Assembly: GCF_000715075.1 (NCBI RefSeq)
Contig: NC_134102.1
Span: 108,078,001 to 108,142,000 of the forward strand
Direction: 5' to 3'
Source of the DNA: Nicotiana tabacum
Lineage: Eukaryota; Streptophyta; Magnoliopsida; Solanales; Solanaceae
DNA length: 64,000 nt
Below are positions 23,030 through 34,350 of this stretch, piece by piece (position 1 is the first letter of the stretch; the number at the start of each line of letters is the position of its first letter). A model generated the notes under the pieces. It searched no databases. It was not told the DNA's origin and saw only the letters and a list, made by a program, of their open reading frames with translations. Both the position numbers and the translations under genes were made by a program.

Positions 23030-25600
23030 TGTGAGCATGTGATTTTTTCCCGACGGAAAATACTCCTACAACTTTAAAATAGGTTTTTCTAATTATTTTA
23101 ATTTTTATATAATTTTTAGGAATTTCTTGTTAATTGTTGCTTGCATTTAGTTGCATATTTAACATTTTAAAATCATGAGAAAAATACCAAAAATGTCTAA
23201 AATATTTCATGCATAGCATTTTAGGTCTTAATTGCATTTAAAATTTAATTACATAAGTTAATTGCGTTATTAAACAAAAAATCAAAAAATATTGTTCATT
23301 TTTACATTTTAGCTTTTAGTTTTAAAATTAGTAATTTTATTTCTTTAGTTTTAAGTTAATTAATTATTTAAGCGGTAGACATAGATAATTAAGTTTAATT
23401 CTACAAATTAGACTAAGTTAGGACTTAATTAGGATTTTTAATTAATTTTGAAGATTTTTTTAAAAAAGAAAGAAAGCAAAGCAAAGAAAAGAGGCCCTTT
23501 TTAGCCTTAAAACCGGACTGGGCCAAAAGCTCTCAATGGCCTAAATACCCCACAAATCGCCCAGCCCAATTCTTTAAACATACCTGACTCGCCGACCAAA
23601 CCCATGAACCCGCCCTAATTTCCCCTTTAATCTTAGCCACTCATCCCACTCAGATCCAACGGCCCCTGTTAAGTCCCTTACCCCAAATATAAACCAAGTC
23701 TTAACCTAATTCCTAACAACCCTAATCCCACCCCCCCCCCCCAAACCAGCCGCACCACCCACCCTTTCCTCGCCTCTGCCGCCATACTCCACCCCAAACC
23801 CACCGGAAAATTTTTCTCTAACCATCACGTGCTCCCTCCTCTCTCCTCTTGCCACGTAGCCTAACGACCTCTGATAACCAGATTATTCTTTCCGGATTTC
23901 ACGCATATAGATTCTCTTTGGGGGCGATTTTTAGATTAATAGGAGCCATGGATTGATTGACAATCAATCCATGCCTTCCATTTGTCCGAAAAAATCGTCC
24001 ACACAAAAGAGTTGAAGATTTTCGGATTTGGGAAGAGGGTAGAAGAAGGTTCGAGATTTTAGGGGTTATAAAAGGGGGATTTTCAGTCATAGAGGAGAGG
24101 ATCGTTTTTGGACAAAAATTTTGAGGGAAAAGTTTGAGAGAAGAAAGGTCCTTCTGATTCTTCCATCTTCAATTTTTTTATTTTTCGTTTAAATCCAAAA
24201 AACACACACACAAAAAAAAAGAAGATTTCTGGTCGGATTTTGGTTTTTAATATGGGGTTTAGTTGAGTCGAGGTGTCGATTCGATCGTGACTGGTTGAGG
24301 TCCGTTCGTGGTTCGGTTCATGATTCCGTTCAAATTTGACTACCATTCGAGTTCCTGTACTCCGTTGTTGATTCGATTTTCGTTCCTGAATTCGATTGTA
24401 GTCGCACCATTTAACTGAATACACTGAAAAAAGCTTCATCTTAGGTTCATCCCTTTTCTCTTTTACTACCTCATGTTGGTGTTGATTTGAATATGATAAG
24501 GGTCGTGGTTAATTTGCTTGATCTTTAATATTCCAATGAATAATTGTCACTTAGATCTGTTTGGATTTAAGTCAAAAGGATTAGAGTTTGGTCGATTTCA
24601 TACTTGATAGTTAAGCTTAAGTGACTGATTCTTTGCTTGCAATTCCTGGAGTTTTGTTCGTTTTCCTGAAATTGAGCATCTGCTCGTTTACTTTCAACTA
24701 AGTTTGATAGATTAGGTGGTCTTATTGATATCATTAAACTACTGAAACTATTTTGAGATATGAAAATTGGAATATTGATATGTTAGAATGCTCTCAAAAT
24801 TCATCAAGCTGAAGCATGGGTGCTTGTGGCATTTTCTAGCAAATTGTCTTATTTTTCCTTATTTGCCTTTTTTTTGGGGTTCAAATGAGAAAGTTTGGAG
24901 TTTCTTTTGAAAATATTGATCTTTGTCTATTGTGCATGAAGTAAGCTTGTAGAGTCTTTCCAGTATACTAGTCGGATCATTATTAGTTTAAGTCTGCTCA
25001 GTCTATGTTTCTTGCGTCGACTGAAAAGGAAAGGTCTAGCTAGCAATTGTGTGCAATTTCAGCCGCCTTCTCATGCATGCTAAGTTCTTAGTTGCTTATA
25101 ACATGTCATCATTCATGATTAAAACCAACAAACTAGTTTTTCTGTGATGTGAAGACCGTTGGGAATGTTTAAGTAGCTTAGGAGTTATGCGTGGAGTTTG
25201 AACTCACCATATCTACATTTATGGTTAATTTGTTATTCCTCGATGCAAATTTGTTGTTGTGTAGTAGGTTGAGTTGAAAGCATGGCATCTCGTTTCTGAT
25301 CTTCATGTTGGAACTCCTGAGAGTTTGTTTTTTAGTTCTGTTGTTTGGTTGTTTCCTCCTAATCATCATGTTTGGAATTGTTTCTTCATGGAAAAGGTTT
25401 TCTGAATACTTCTTCGATATGATACAATTTTCGTTCCCATAGGAATATTGGCGTGAGAATTAGATTTTTGAGCATGCAAGGCTGCTTTGTTAGTTGAGTA
25501 GGTGCAAATGTGTCATTGATTTATGGGATTGTGGTCTTATTTATGGGATGATTAGCGGGAAGTCACGGCTCTTATCATATTTGGATCCACCATTTGTCTC

Positions 25601-25655
<55 letters not shown>

Positions 25656-26496
25656 TTTAAGTTCATATATTCTAGATGCCTATTTTGATTTGGTTTGATA
25701 GTATTTGTTTGGATGATTGCTGATCATGGGAGTGGGGAATGACCAAAGCCCATTAGTAATTAATAGTTCTCATGTTTTAGGATTGGGTTTGGTCAAATGC
25801 ATGAAATAAGAAGTTTAAAAGGGAATGAGTATGAAACATCTTTTAGTAAAAGTACTCCATACTCACGGGCCTTTTCACACACAATCACTGAATTTATACA
25901 ACTAATAAATAATCGTAGCAATGCTTTAGGCGCGCATTTAATCGATTGTTGTAATTGTGTACACGTTCGCCTGACATGATTATGATTTCCCAAAAATAAA
26001 TCAAAGTATGTGTTCGCGCGACTTTGGCCAACAATCTTAATATTAATAAAGCGGGACGAATTATGTACACGTACGCGTGACATGATTTTAGCGCACCGAA
26101 TAAAACGGATTCACACATGTGATCCGTTTCAAAGATAAATCCATAAGCGCCATATCTAAAAGTGATAAAAGGTAAAATGCACATAGGTTCTAAAACACGT
26201 AATTAAATAATTTAATTAAGCCATGTATGATTAAAGCGACCGTACTAAAATCACGGAATCCGGGAGTGCCTAACACCTTCTCCTAGGTTAACAGAATTCC
26301 TTACCCGGTCTTCTGGTTTCGCAGACTTTAAACAGAGTCAAATTTCCTCGATTTGGGATTTAAAATAAACCGGTGACTTGGGACACCATAAATTATCCCA
26401 AGTGGCGACTTTGATTAAACAAATAATCTCATTTCGATTAATGTTACTTTAATTGAAAAAACTCCCCTATATCCTCGAAAAAAAGGAGGTGTGACA
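23030..26496 (+). mobile_element. 3.5-kb solo LTR (gypsy type) with 5-bp target duplication
   Basis: The unit starts TGTGAGCATGTG and ends GGAGGTGTGACA and is flanked by catga on both sides (23025-23029 and 26497-26501). This TG..CA plus 5-bp duplication is the signature of LTR retrotransposon insertion. No gag/pol frames and no second LTR copy are present, so it is a solo LTR left after recombination, or a very large non-autonomous (LARD-like) unit. A promoter-like ttataaaagg near 24067 puts transcription on the plus strand. The length suggests a long-LTR lineage such as Tekay/Del or Ogre; I cannot decide which. Confidence 0.85.
25602..25655. repeat. (TTA)n microsatellite
   Basis: About 17 uninterrupted tta/att trinucleotide units inside the solo LTR. 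It should be length-polymorphic. Confidence 0.95.
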
Positions 26497-27000
26497 CATG
26501 ATATTACAATTTCTAACAAAATGCATGAAAAGGCCTAAGAGTCTAAAATTGTACTGTACATTTAGTCGATTATTTCTACTTTATGTGAAGAGAGTACTGA
26601 TATTTCTTGCATTTCTTTTTACTTAGGTAGGTGTATATACATGTTATTTCTTTACAGTTTAGTTTCATGTAAGATTGGCAACTTCGGTACTTCAATTTCT
26701 ATCGCAAGAAAGATGGATTTTTTGTAGCCAACTTAAAGAGAATTTAAGGGGAAAATAGGATTCTACATGCTTCCATCAAGATAAAAAATCTTGATTAAGA
26801 AATACTCTCTACTTGTTATTTATTTCTATGAAATAGTGCCTCTTTTGTTTTTTCTTTTCCAGTAGTCAATAGACTTTTGTACCAGTAATGAAATCCTTAA
26901 GCACTAAAGTTTTACCCCTCATGAATGGAAAAATAATAATCAATCATAATCACGATGAAATTACAAAAAGCATTGTATCCCTCACTTCTTAGTTTATTGC

Positions 27001-27145
27001 GACTCAACAACAACAACAATGTTATAAAATTCCGTAAGTAAGGAATATGGGGAGGATAATGTGTAATTGTGTATGCAGACCTTACCCCTACCCGATGGAA
27101 TATAGAGACTGTTTCCGATAGACCCTCGGCTCAAGAAAACGAAAA
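27001..27145 (-). mobile_element. TS-type SINE, 5'-truncated
   Basis: On the minus strand it reads gagccgagggtctatcggaa, then ggtaggggtaaggtctgc and ends in (gttg)n. This is the same 3' body as the SINE at 10997-11176, and the tRNA-like head is missing. Confidence 0.8.
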
Positions 27146-28023
27146 AGACGAAAAAGACAATATATGAGTATCATCAACAGAAACCATAGAAATAATAACA
27201 ACATTATAAGGACCAGAAAATAGTTGAAAGGCAATAACAATAACCATTAAAGAAAAACGGGAGAATAGCGTGAACACAACATTAACCACTAGCAATCTAA
27301 GACAAACCCTATCAGTCGGAACGAAGTAGAAAAATGTTCAACTACCTCCTAACCTACAACCCTAATGCTCGATCTCCACACCTTCCTGTCAAGGTCCATG
27401 TCCTCGGAAATCTGAAGCCACACCATGTCCTGTATATATATATATATAATTGTGATTTTTTTCATGTTAAAGATATTGTTTATTTTATTAGAACTATATG
27501 CTTGCGATTCAAGCTTGTCTTTCTACACTACAAAGAAGTGAAGGTCATGAAAGGGCGAAAATACTGTGAGCAATGTGGATACAAGTCAACATACACATCG
27601 TGCTGCTCTGTTCGATCTTCTAAACAAAATACATAACCCATATATCTGATAAAAAATTTAGTGAGGCAGTTTATTTCTTTAGTTTAACAATTTTTATTTC
27701 ATAACACAATTATATGTCTAAATAATATTCTTGTAATTTATAAACTCTGTACTCATTAATATGAGTTGTACGCGCAACGGGCGTGTCCAGAACTAGTGGA
27801 TTTAATAGAAGACAGCATTTCTTCAGTTGGTGTATTCTCAATTAAAACTTCAGAGAAGAAAATTATCAGATTGATAGGTGATTTATTGTACATAAAATTC
27901 ATGTAAACAGAAAGTGTCGTTGTAAACTTTCCTTATTGAAAACGTATATATTACTTGAGGTTGATTAGTCCATTATATCATTCGAATGATAGAACATAAC
28001 AACCATTTTAGGACATTAATAAC

Positions 28024-28357
28024 CTGTTTGGCCAAACTTCTAAAATCAGCTTATTTTGAGAAATGTTTTTTCTCAAAAGTACTTTTGGTAAGAAACAATT
28101 TGTGTTTGACTACTTAATTTGAAAATTACTTCTGAGCAGCAATTTGTGTTTGACCAAGCTTTTAAAAAGTATTTCTAAGTATATTTTTCTCAAATGTGTT
28201 TTTCAAAAAAGTGCTTCTAGGGAGAAATTATTATTTTTTTGCTTCTTCAAAACTGCATTTGCTTCTAGTCAAAAGCATTGTTAAAAGCTTGGCCAATACA
28301 TTTCAACTTTGAAAAAAAAAGTGCTTTTGGACTTGAAAAACTTGGCCAAACATGCTA
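28024..28357. mobile_element. MITE with gtttggccaa-type inverted ends
   Basis: Left end ctgtttggccaaactt and right end aacttggccaaacatg are inverted matches (TTGGCCAA core). The interior is rich in ttttgaaaagcacttt-type motifs. I cannot settle the target duplication. Confidence 0.6.
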
Positions 28358-29132
28358 TAAAAGACAAATGCAACCACAGAAAAATTTAGGGGCAGATGCA
28401 AAGTTGCAGTAACTAGTTCATCCGAACCCCATACTTTCAACATGAAGCACAAATATATGTTTAAAATTCACTAAATTACAATAAAATAATAGATATGAAT
28501 CCATAATTTTAAAAATAAGATGGGTTCAGCGTTGAGAACCTTAAAGGTTGTTGATGATCCCATAAAATTTGAATCCAAATTTTGCCCAACCTTTTCTCTG
28601 TTTTTTTATTTAACCATTGCGCTGCTTAGGCCCATTTAAGATGGAAGCGCTGCCTCCACTTTGATACGAAGTCTTTTTAGTATTAAGATTAACTACAACA
28701 GGTAATATGAAGTAAAAGTTGCAATGGTTGTTAAAAAACAACTTTCACCATAAGCGAGGAGAATATTTTCAGTAATGTTTGTATTTTTCTTTTTCCATTA
28801 ATGTACTTATCCTTCTAAGAAAATACAAGAAAGATAACTAGACAGGTAGGACCCCGGAATTCAAGACATTGTTTTTGACATTTCTTTCTCTGACTGCTTT
28901 GTTAGGTACTGGAGCAGACAATCTTCTCTGCTGGCCTGCTGAAACCAGTAGATAATGGTTATTCAGTTTTTTCATGAATTACTGGCCCTATTTGGGGGTG
29001 GTTTCGAGGCAAGAGTTTGTTTAATGTTGCCACTTAGAAGGACAAACATTAATAACATCCATATTAATGTTTCAAGAAATGGTAAGAGATAATGGATAAT
29101 TAATTTCAGGATTAAATTTGAGATGAATTTAT

Positions 29133-29270
29133 CTTACGTTTGGTTGAGATAAAATCGTGGTATAACTAATCCCGGAACTGTCGTGTTATTTTTATACCTA
29201 TAAGATGATGGAATAACTAATTCCGAGATAATTAATCTTGCGATAATTTTTTTCGCAACCAAACGACCCC
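29133..29270. mobile_element. short MITE with 10-bp perfect inverted ends
   Basis: cgtttggttg at 29137-29146 is perfectly inverted as caaccaaacg at 29256-29265. The internal taactaat.cc motifs are also repeated in inverted order. Confidence 0.6.
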
Positions 29271-30054
29271 TATATGTAATAACTTGTTATAACTAATTAA
29301 TTACACTAATAGTGTAAAAATCTTTTATGTTATCAGCATATAAAACTTAAACTCATCTCTATAAAATGTTATAGATCATGGATCTATATACAAAATAGTG
29401 GTATTGAAAAGATTAGTAGCATGAACATGGCAAGCTCAATAACCATATTATCAATCTCTAAGTTTAGGCAGAATAGAAAGCTCATTTATACAGAAAATTT
29501 CTTTCAAGAAATGAAATTAAAAATTGTGATGGTAAATGCATTTGAATAAATGTTTAACTTTAGGTACAAAACTTTTATATCAATGTACTCCATGACTCAT
29601 GTCACCACTAAAGGGCCCCTCTTTCTTATGAAGTCCATAAAAAAGATTTCAAAAAATCTGCCTGTGACATAGTGGCTTTCGAATCAAGAACTATGATGGT
29701 ATATAAAGTGTGAAAATCACTCACTCAACTCATACAATAGAAGTAAAAAGAAAATAGGTCATGTGCAAAACTGCAGTCCTTTCACTAACATCATTTCCAG
29801 CACTTGGTTTTTTAGAAAAGGAAAAAAAACACACACACACACACACAAAGAAAAAGACAAAGGTGTGATACTCACACTGTGTTACACGTAATTAAGCAAT
29901 TTAACCTTACTAGTAAATAATTGAAGTAAAAATACATGTCACTTAACTTGATAACGCTTACACTATGTTTTGCACTAATTGGTTTCGTGTAAACATAGGG
30001 TGTACATAAAGAAAATACTAGTAGAAGGGGGTCCAGTTATCCCCATTTCAGTAA

Positions 30055-30840
30055 CCAGATCTTGTGAAATGATCCTTCACTTCAGTTGGAAAGCAACAAG
30101 GTCCCTGTCCATAATTTCATCCCTTACACCCTACTTCATTACTTCTACAGTGTATGTATAGTGTGGTCTTATCTTTTTATTTTGGGACCATTTGGCTTTG
30201 TTCATGGATCTTGAATGTACAATCCAAGTGGGGTTTATGCAAGAATCACAAGCAGATGCCTCCTTCCCAGCCCCCACCTCTCTTTTAAAGTACAGATATA
30301 CCAAATGAAGATTAAGAGCAGAGAAACAGCCTTGTTCACAAAGAAAATAGCACTTGATCTTCTTTCTACATGGATTTGGAATTCATTGATATCAACACTT
30401 CAAAAGTGGGACTTTTCTGAAAAAGACCCTTCATTTCACTTCAAAAGCAACAAGACCTTCTTTATCAATTACTTCATCCTGACTCCCACCACATCATTAC
30501 TGCCACAGTTTATAGTGTGGTCTAATTTTTGGACCATTATGGCCATGTATACAGAGAAGGGGAGCCTTGGTGTAACCAGTAAAATTGATGTCATGTGACC
30601 AGGAGGTCACGGGTTCGAGCCGTTGAAACAGCTTCTTGCAGAAAAACAAAGTAAGGTGCGTACAATATACCCTTGTGGTCCGGCTCTTCCCCGGACCCTG
30701 CGCATAACGGGAGCTTAGTCGGGCTACCCTTTTTTGGTCATGGATCTTGAATGTAAAAGTCAAGCGGACAAAGAAAGAAGCATTGGATTTTTCTTCAAGG
30801 ATTTGGAACTCATTGAATTTAAAGTTTAAACACTTCAAAA
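30055..30840. repeat. local direct duplication downstream of the KIX-like gene, second copy split by a SINE
   Basis: Copy A (about 30055-30400) and copy B (about 30425-30840 without the SINE) share, in order, ccttcacttca.ttg-type blocks, gcaacaag.cc, tactgc/tctacagt, atagtgtggtct, ggaccat, tcatggatcttgaatgt and ggatttggaa.tcattga. In copy B the block after ggaccat is separated from tcatggatcttgaatgt by the SINE at 30556-30737. Confidence 0.7.
30556..30737 (+). mobile_element. tRNA-derived SINE at the 3' side of the KIX-like gene
   Basis: Box A-like ccttggtgtaaccagtaaa and box B-like cacgggttcgagccgttg, then gtaaggtgcgtacaatata, ggtccggctcttccccgga and gcataacgggagcttagtc, ending in a T-run. 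Same family as 18371-18556 and, inverted, 31893-32085. Confidence 0.88.
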
Positions 30841-30979
30841 AGGAGCAGTTTGCAGCATACAAAGTTCCAAACAAACCTCATCAAAGCAAATGCAAAACTA
30901 CAGCTAGGAGACTACAACACACAGATTATCACTTTCCTATTCCAAAATTTGTCAAAGTAACTACTGAAAAGTTAATAAC

Positions 30980-32737
30980 CTATGACCTGAACTTGGTAAA
31001 AGGGAGCTTCACCGGCCAATAAATCTGCTGATCCTCAACGAGCTTTCGCTTTTCCAAAACTGACGCTACTTTCATATTTTTTCCATTGGAGCTCGTTTTT
31101 CTTGAAGATGATTCGAGCTGATTTTTATCAGCATTTTCCTTAAAGAAGAAAGACAAACCTCTGTTGAATTGTGGAGTTAGATCATTCAACTTGCATATAT
31201 CACCATCTTTGTTCTTCTCAGGCAAAGTGTTGTCAACACTAGTGCACGGAACCACAAAAGAACCCAAACGCAGCGATAAGTCACACCCAATTACATCTTC
31301 ACAATCTGCCCGAGAAGCTACGTTTGAAGCGTTTAAGTTACATGACTGAGGATTTCTTGGAGCAAACCTCTTGTTATCATCCACAAGCATAGCATTTGAA
31401 TCGGGATCACGTCTAGAGCCAAATTTGTGACCAGAAGGTTCAAATTGAGAACCGTAATACAAAGGATACATAGAACAAGAATTAGGCGAGGCACGAGCAG
31501 TCTGCATTGGCAAAGTTTGTATACCAACAGATGGAGGAAATTTCAGAGTTGAGAAAGGAAACATTTTGTTAGCTTCTGAGCTAGAAGGGTTTGGAATTTT
31601 TATTGTGGCTGATATAAATTTATGATCTTTGGAGAAAAATGGACTGCTAGGAATAGGATTTCCTCTATTTTTGTCATGGGAATTTCCAGAGTTAGACTCT
31701 GGAGTTAAAGGGCTTAGATAATATCTTGGAGAACTGTTCCTTTGGCTTCTTGATAATCTTTTTGGAGAGCAACCCAAATGCAAAGCAGCTAATCAATCAT
31801 GCAACCAAAAATATGTTTCAATCAAATCATCCACTAACCAGAACCATAACTAAACAATTGTATCAAGAACCAGAATCCCAACTTCTAAAGAAACGCAGCC
31901 CGGTGCATTAAGCTCTCGCTATATGCGGGGTCCGGAAAGAGCCGTACCACAAGGGTGTATAGTAAGCAGCCTTACCCTGCATTTCTACAAGAGGCTGTTT
32001 CAACGGCTCGAACCCGTAACTTTCTGGTCACTTGACAACAACTTTACCATTTACGGCAAAGCTCCCCTTCCAAGGCAACTTCTAAAGAAAGTAAGTCACA
32101 AATTACAGAACTTGAAATGTTAGAATGGAGATGTTGTCGCATTGCAAACTGAAAATCATTATTGGCACAGGAAAAATGAAAAAAAGGAAAGGAAGATCAA
32201 GGGTACCTTCAATGCAAGGTTGCAAGAGGTCTCTAGATTCTGATTCAGTACTATCATCTCTTCTAATAATAGTGTCAATTGCATCACGCAATCTATCCCA
32301 AAGAGTTTTAAGATCCATATATTCAGCCTATGCAAACAAGAATTGGTAAGAATAATACACAAAATAGATAGTTAAGAAAAAAGGGGAAATTGGTAAAAGC
32401 ATTAGACCCTCAACCTCAGAATTGGCCTTGGAATACAAAATTTCCTCAGCTCTCAAGACAACTATAGGGAGCTTCTCTTGCCATTCCTTGTTCTTCTTAG
32501 TTGCTGAACCATGTATCTCATTCACAATCCTACTCTCAACAGACATAAGCAATCATAAAAACAACTTCTCTTTTCTTTAATAAAGAAAATGGTTTTGAAT
32601 ATGTATTAATATGATTGGAAAGGAAAAAAAAAGTACCTGAAAATTTCTTGAATAAGGGAACCTCTGATTGGTTGGTGTCTATCACTATGCCAAGCTTTCC
32701 TAACACATTCATAGGGTCTTGGACCAGGTTTAGGCAT
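30980..32737 (-). CDS. KIX8/9-like: KIX8/KIX9-like transcriptional adaptor (4 exons)
   Basis: Minus-strand exons 32737-32637, 32529-32415, 32327-32207 and 31788-30980 join in frame to 381 residues. The N-terminus MPKPGPRPYECVRKAWHSDR leads into a KIX domain (about residues 25-105: RGSLIQEIFR, KNKEWQEKLPIVVLRAEEI, LWDRLRDAIDTIIRRDDS). A Ser/Pro-rich region follows, and an EAR repression motif (DLSLRLG, LxLxL type) lies at about residue 280. In Arabidopsis, KIX8 and KIX9 bridge PEAPOD proteins to the TOPLESS co-repressor and restrict meristemoid division and leaf size; that role is inferred here by family. The KIX fold also occurs in Mediator and CBP-type co-activators. Intron 3 (31789-32206) holds a SINE. 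All junctions have GT/AG borders. Confidence 0.85.
31893..32085 (-). mobile_element. tRNA-derived SINE inside intron 3 of the KIX-like gene
   Basis: On the minus strand: head with ggtaaagttgttgtcaagtg, box B-like gggttcgagccgttgaaac, body gtaaggctgcttactatac and ggaccccgcatatagcgag, ending near gggctgcgtttc. It has the same orientation as the host gene and is inverted relative to the SINE at 30556-30737. Confidence 0.85.
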
Positions 32738-33523
32738 GTTTCAACAACAGAGAAAGAAGAAGAAGAAGAAAAAGCTACAATATGTATAAAACTAGAACAA
32801 CTAAAAATTCTGGTACTTAAATTGAGGTTTAGAAGGGCTAGAAATCATGTCTTGTGACTTCCAAGTGTTAGGGGGGAGGTAGCACTTATATTAAAATAAT
32901 CTTCTTGATATGTCATTCAGCACAATAATTCATAGGGGGGAGTTTGTTATGATATACGAGTAGTGAAGAGTGTCCCCCACTGATACACATGCCTGCTTCC
33001 CCAGGCCCAAAGGGTCTTTGCTCTCTCTCCCTCTTTCCTGACCATTCATGAGCTTTGTCCTTGTGGGGTAATATATACTTAGCTATATTGAAAAAAGTTA
33101 TGATGTATAATTGTCACTGTCGGTAGGGGGAAATTGCTAGGCAAACCCCAGCCTCATAATATACTATCTAATCCACTCTTCTTTCTATTGTGCGCTTCAC
33201 TGTTCCATTCTTCATTTGAAAATGTTTATATTTACCCTATTATTATTAGAAACGTTTTAAAATTACCTTCCATCATACTATTAGCAAATCATGTTATATT
33301 TGTTCTTAGTTACGGGTCAAAATATTTATAAAAAAGGTTCAAATATGCTCCTCTGACTTTTTCTGACAGTGATTACTCAGAGTTCTATAACGTTAAATTT
33401 GTCCAACGAAAAAGAAGTTAAAGTATTTCTAGTGGCAAACAAGTGAGCAAAACATAGGACATGCTTCTAGTGACAAACGAGTGAATGAACAGATTGGCCT
33501 CGAGAAGTTGGGCTATAAATGAC
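32738..33523. other. 5' flank of the KIX-like gene
   Basis: A short (gaa)n tract at about 32753-32770 lies just upstream of the ATG. Beyond it I see AT-rich promoter-like DNA and no other gene. Confidence 0.5.
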
Positions 33524-34136
33524 TGTTTACCTTTAAAATTGGATAACAATTAAATTTGTAAGTGATTTTAATAATACACGGATTAATTTAATACAAAGCG
33601 ATATATTAAGTTACTATTGAACAAATAAAGATAAAATAAATTCAAACCACACGAGTATGATAGTTCCAGCCTTAGTGAAATAGTCATCCTCGAGTCGGGC
33701 TCACCAAGGCCGGCACCAATGAAAAAGAGAAAGTGCTAGTGACAGAGAAAATAACGATATATTGCTTTGATATGCGTGTTACAAGGGAGTCCTACTTTAG
33801 GTACAACTCTATAAAAGGTAAAAATATCTTCTAATTAACTGATTGCTGGTTCCTTATCGATACGTGTCGATTCCCGCCGTGATATCCGGCCGGTCACGGA
33901 TGTTTCGACCTTCTGTTGGCTATGCTTAATTGTCCAACAATGTTTTTCGAAGTCGTTCGAGGCCAGGACCAATTCCGGAACCATGACCTCGACATTCTCG
34001 AGGGTAGGCGTCATGCCCACGGATTATGGCTCGGTGGGACTTTTGGCTCGATTTCGGTCCCTTGCACCATGTCTCGAGCCTGACTTATCTTGTCGGAGGC
34101 CGGGGTGCATCATGAGCTTGGTTTTACCTGTATATA
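33524..34136 (-). mobile_element. solo LTR of a Tat-type gypsy element
   Basis: The segment aligns, reverse-complemented, with the LTR at 46875-47528. Inner end tgtttacctttaaaat matches the reversed taagggtaaaca end, ggatatcacggcg(g)gaatc is shared, and the outer end tatacaggtaaaacc matches tgtatacgggtaaaatc. It is flanked by perfect atgac on both sides (33519-33523 and 34137-34141). No internal domain remains, so this is a solo LTR about 10 bp from the MULE terminus. Confidence 0.85.
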
Positions 34137-34146
34137 ATGACATCGG

Positions 34147-34350
34147 AACCAAAATTTTGAGTTTTTGGACTCAAGACACAAAAATTAGTGGAAAAAAACT
34201 TAGTGACCAAAATACATATAGCGCCCTTTTAAAGGGCGTTATACCTTAACGGTCGTTTTTCCGTTAAGGTATAACGCCCTTTAAAGGGGCGTTATATGTG
34301 AATATGAAAAGACGGGTAAGTATAACGTCGTTTATTAAGGCACTATACAT
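34147..34350 (+). repeat. left terminal inverted repeat of the MULE
   Basis: Matches 43446-43262 in inverted orientation. It contains an extra hairpin block (34215-34298) that the right TIR lacks in full. Confidence 0.8.
34215..34298. repeat. 38-bp-arm near-perfect palindrome in the MULE left TIR
   Basis: Arm 34215-34252 and arm 34261-34298 are inverted copies with two mismatches by eye, separated by tcgttttt. Each arm itself contains gcgcccttttaaagggcgt-type inner palindromes. A further tatagcgcccttatttaagg palindrome lies at 34412-34439. Confidence 0.9.

Larger units (their letters stand above)
26502..29978. other. gene-free region upstream of the KIX-like gene cluster
   Basis: No supported gene. 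It contains the TS SINE (27001-27145), two MITE candidates (28024-28357 and 29133-29270), a dispersed repeat at about 28385-28600 and an (ac)n microsatellite at about 29828-29847. Small ORFs such as 27334-27636 look random. Confidence 0.5.

Noticed and set aside
27334..27636. 100-residue ORF with a Cys-rich end
   Set aside because: Begins in low-complexity DNA with a TATATA run, no domain and no splice support; looks like chance.
30215..30598. 127-residue ORF upstream of the KIX-like gene
   Set aside because: It runs through the locally duplicated non-coding flank and ends in the SINE; no recognisable domain.
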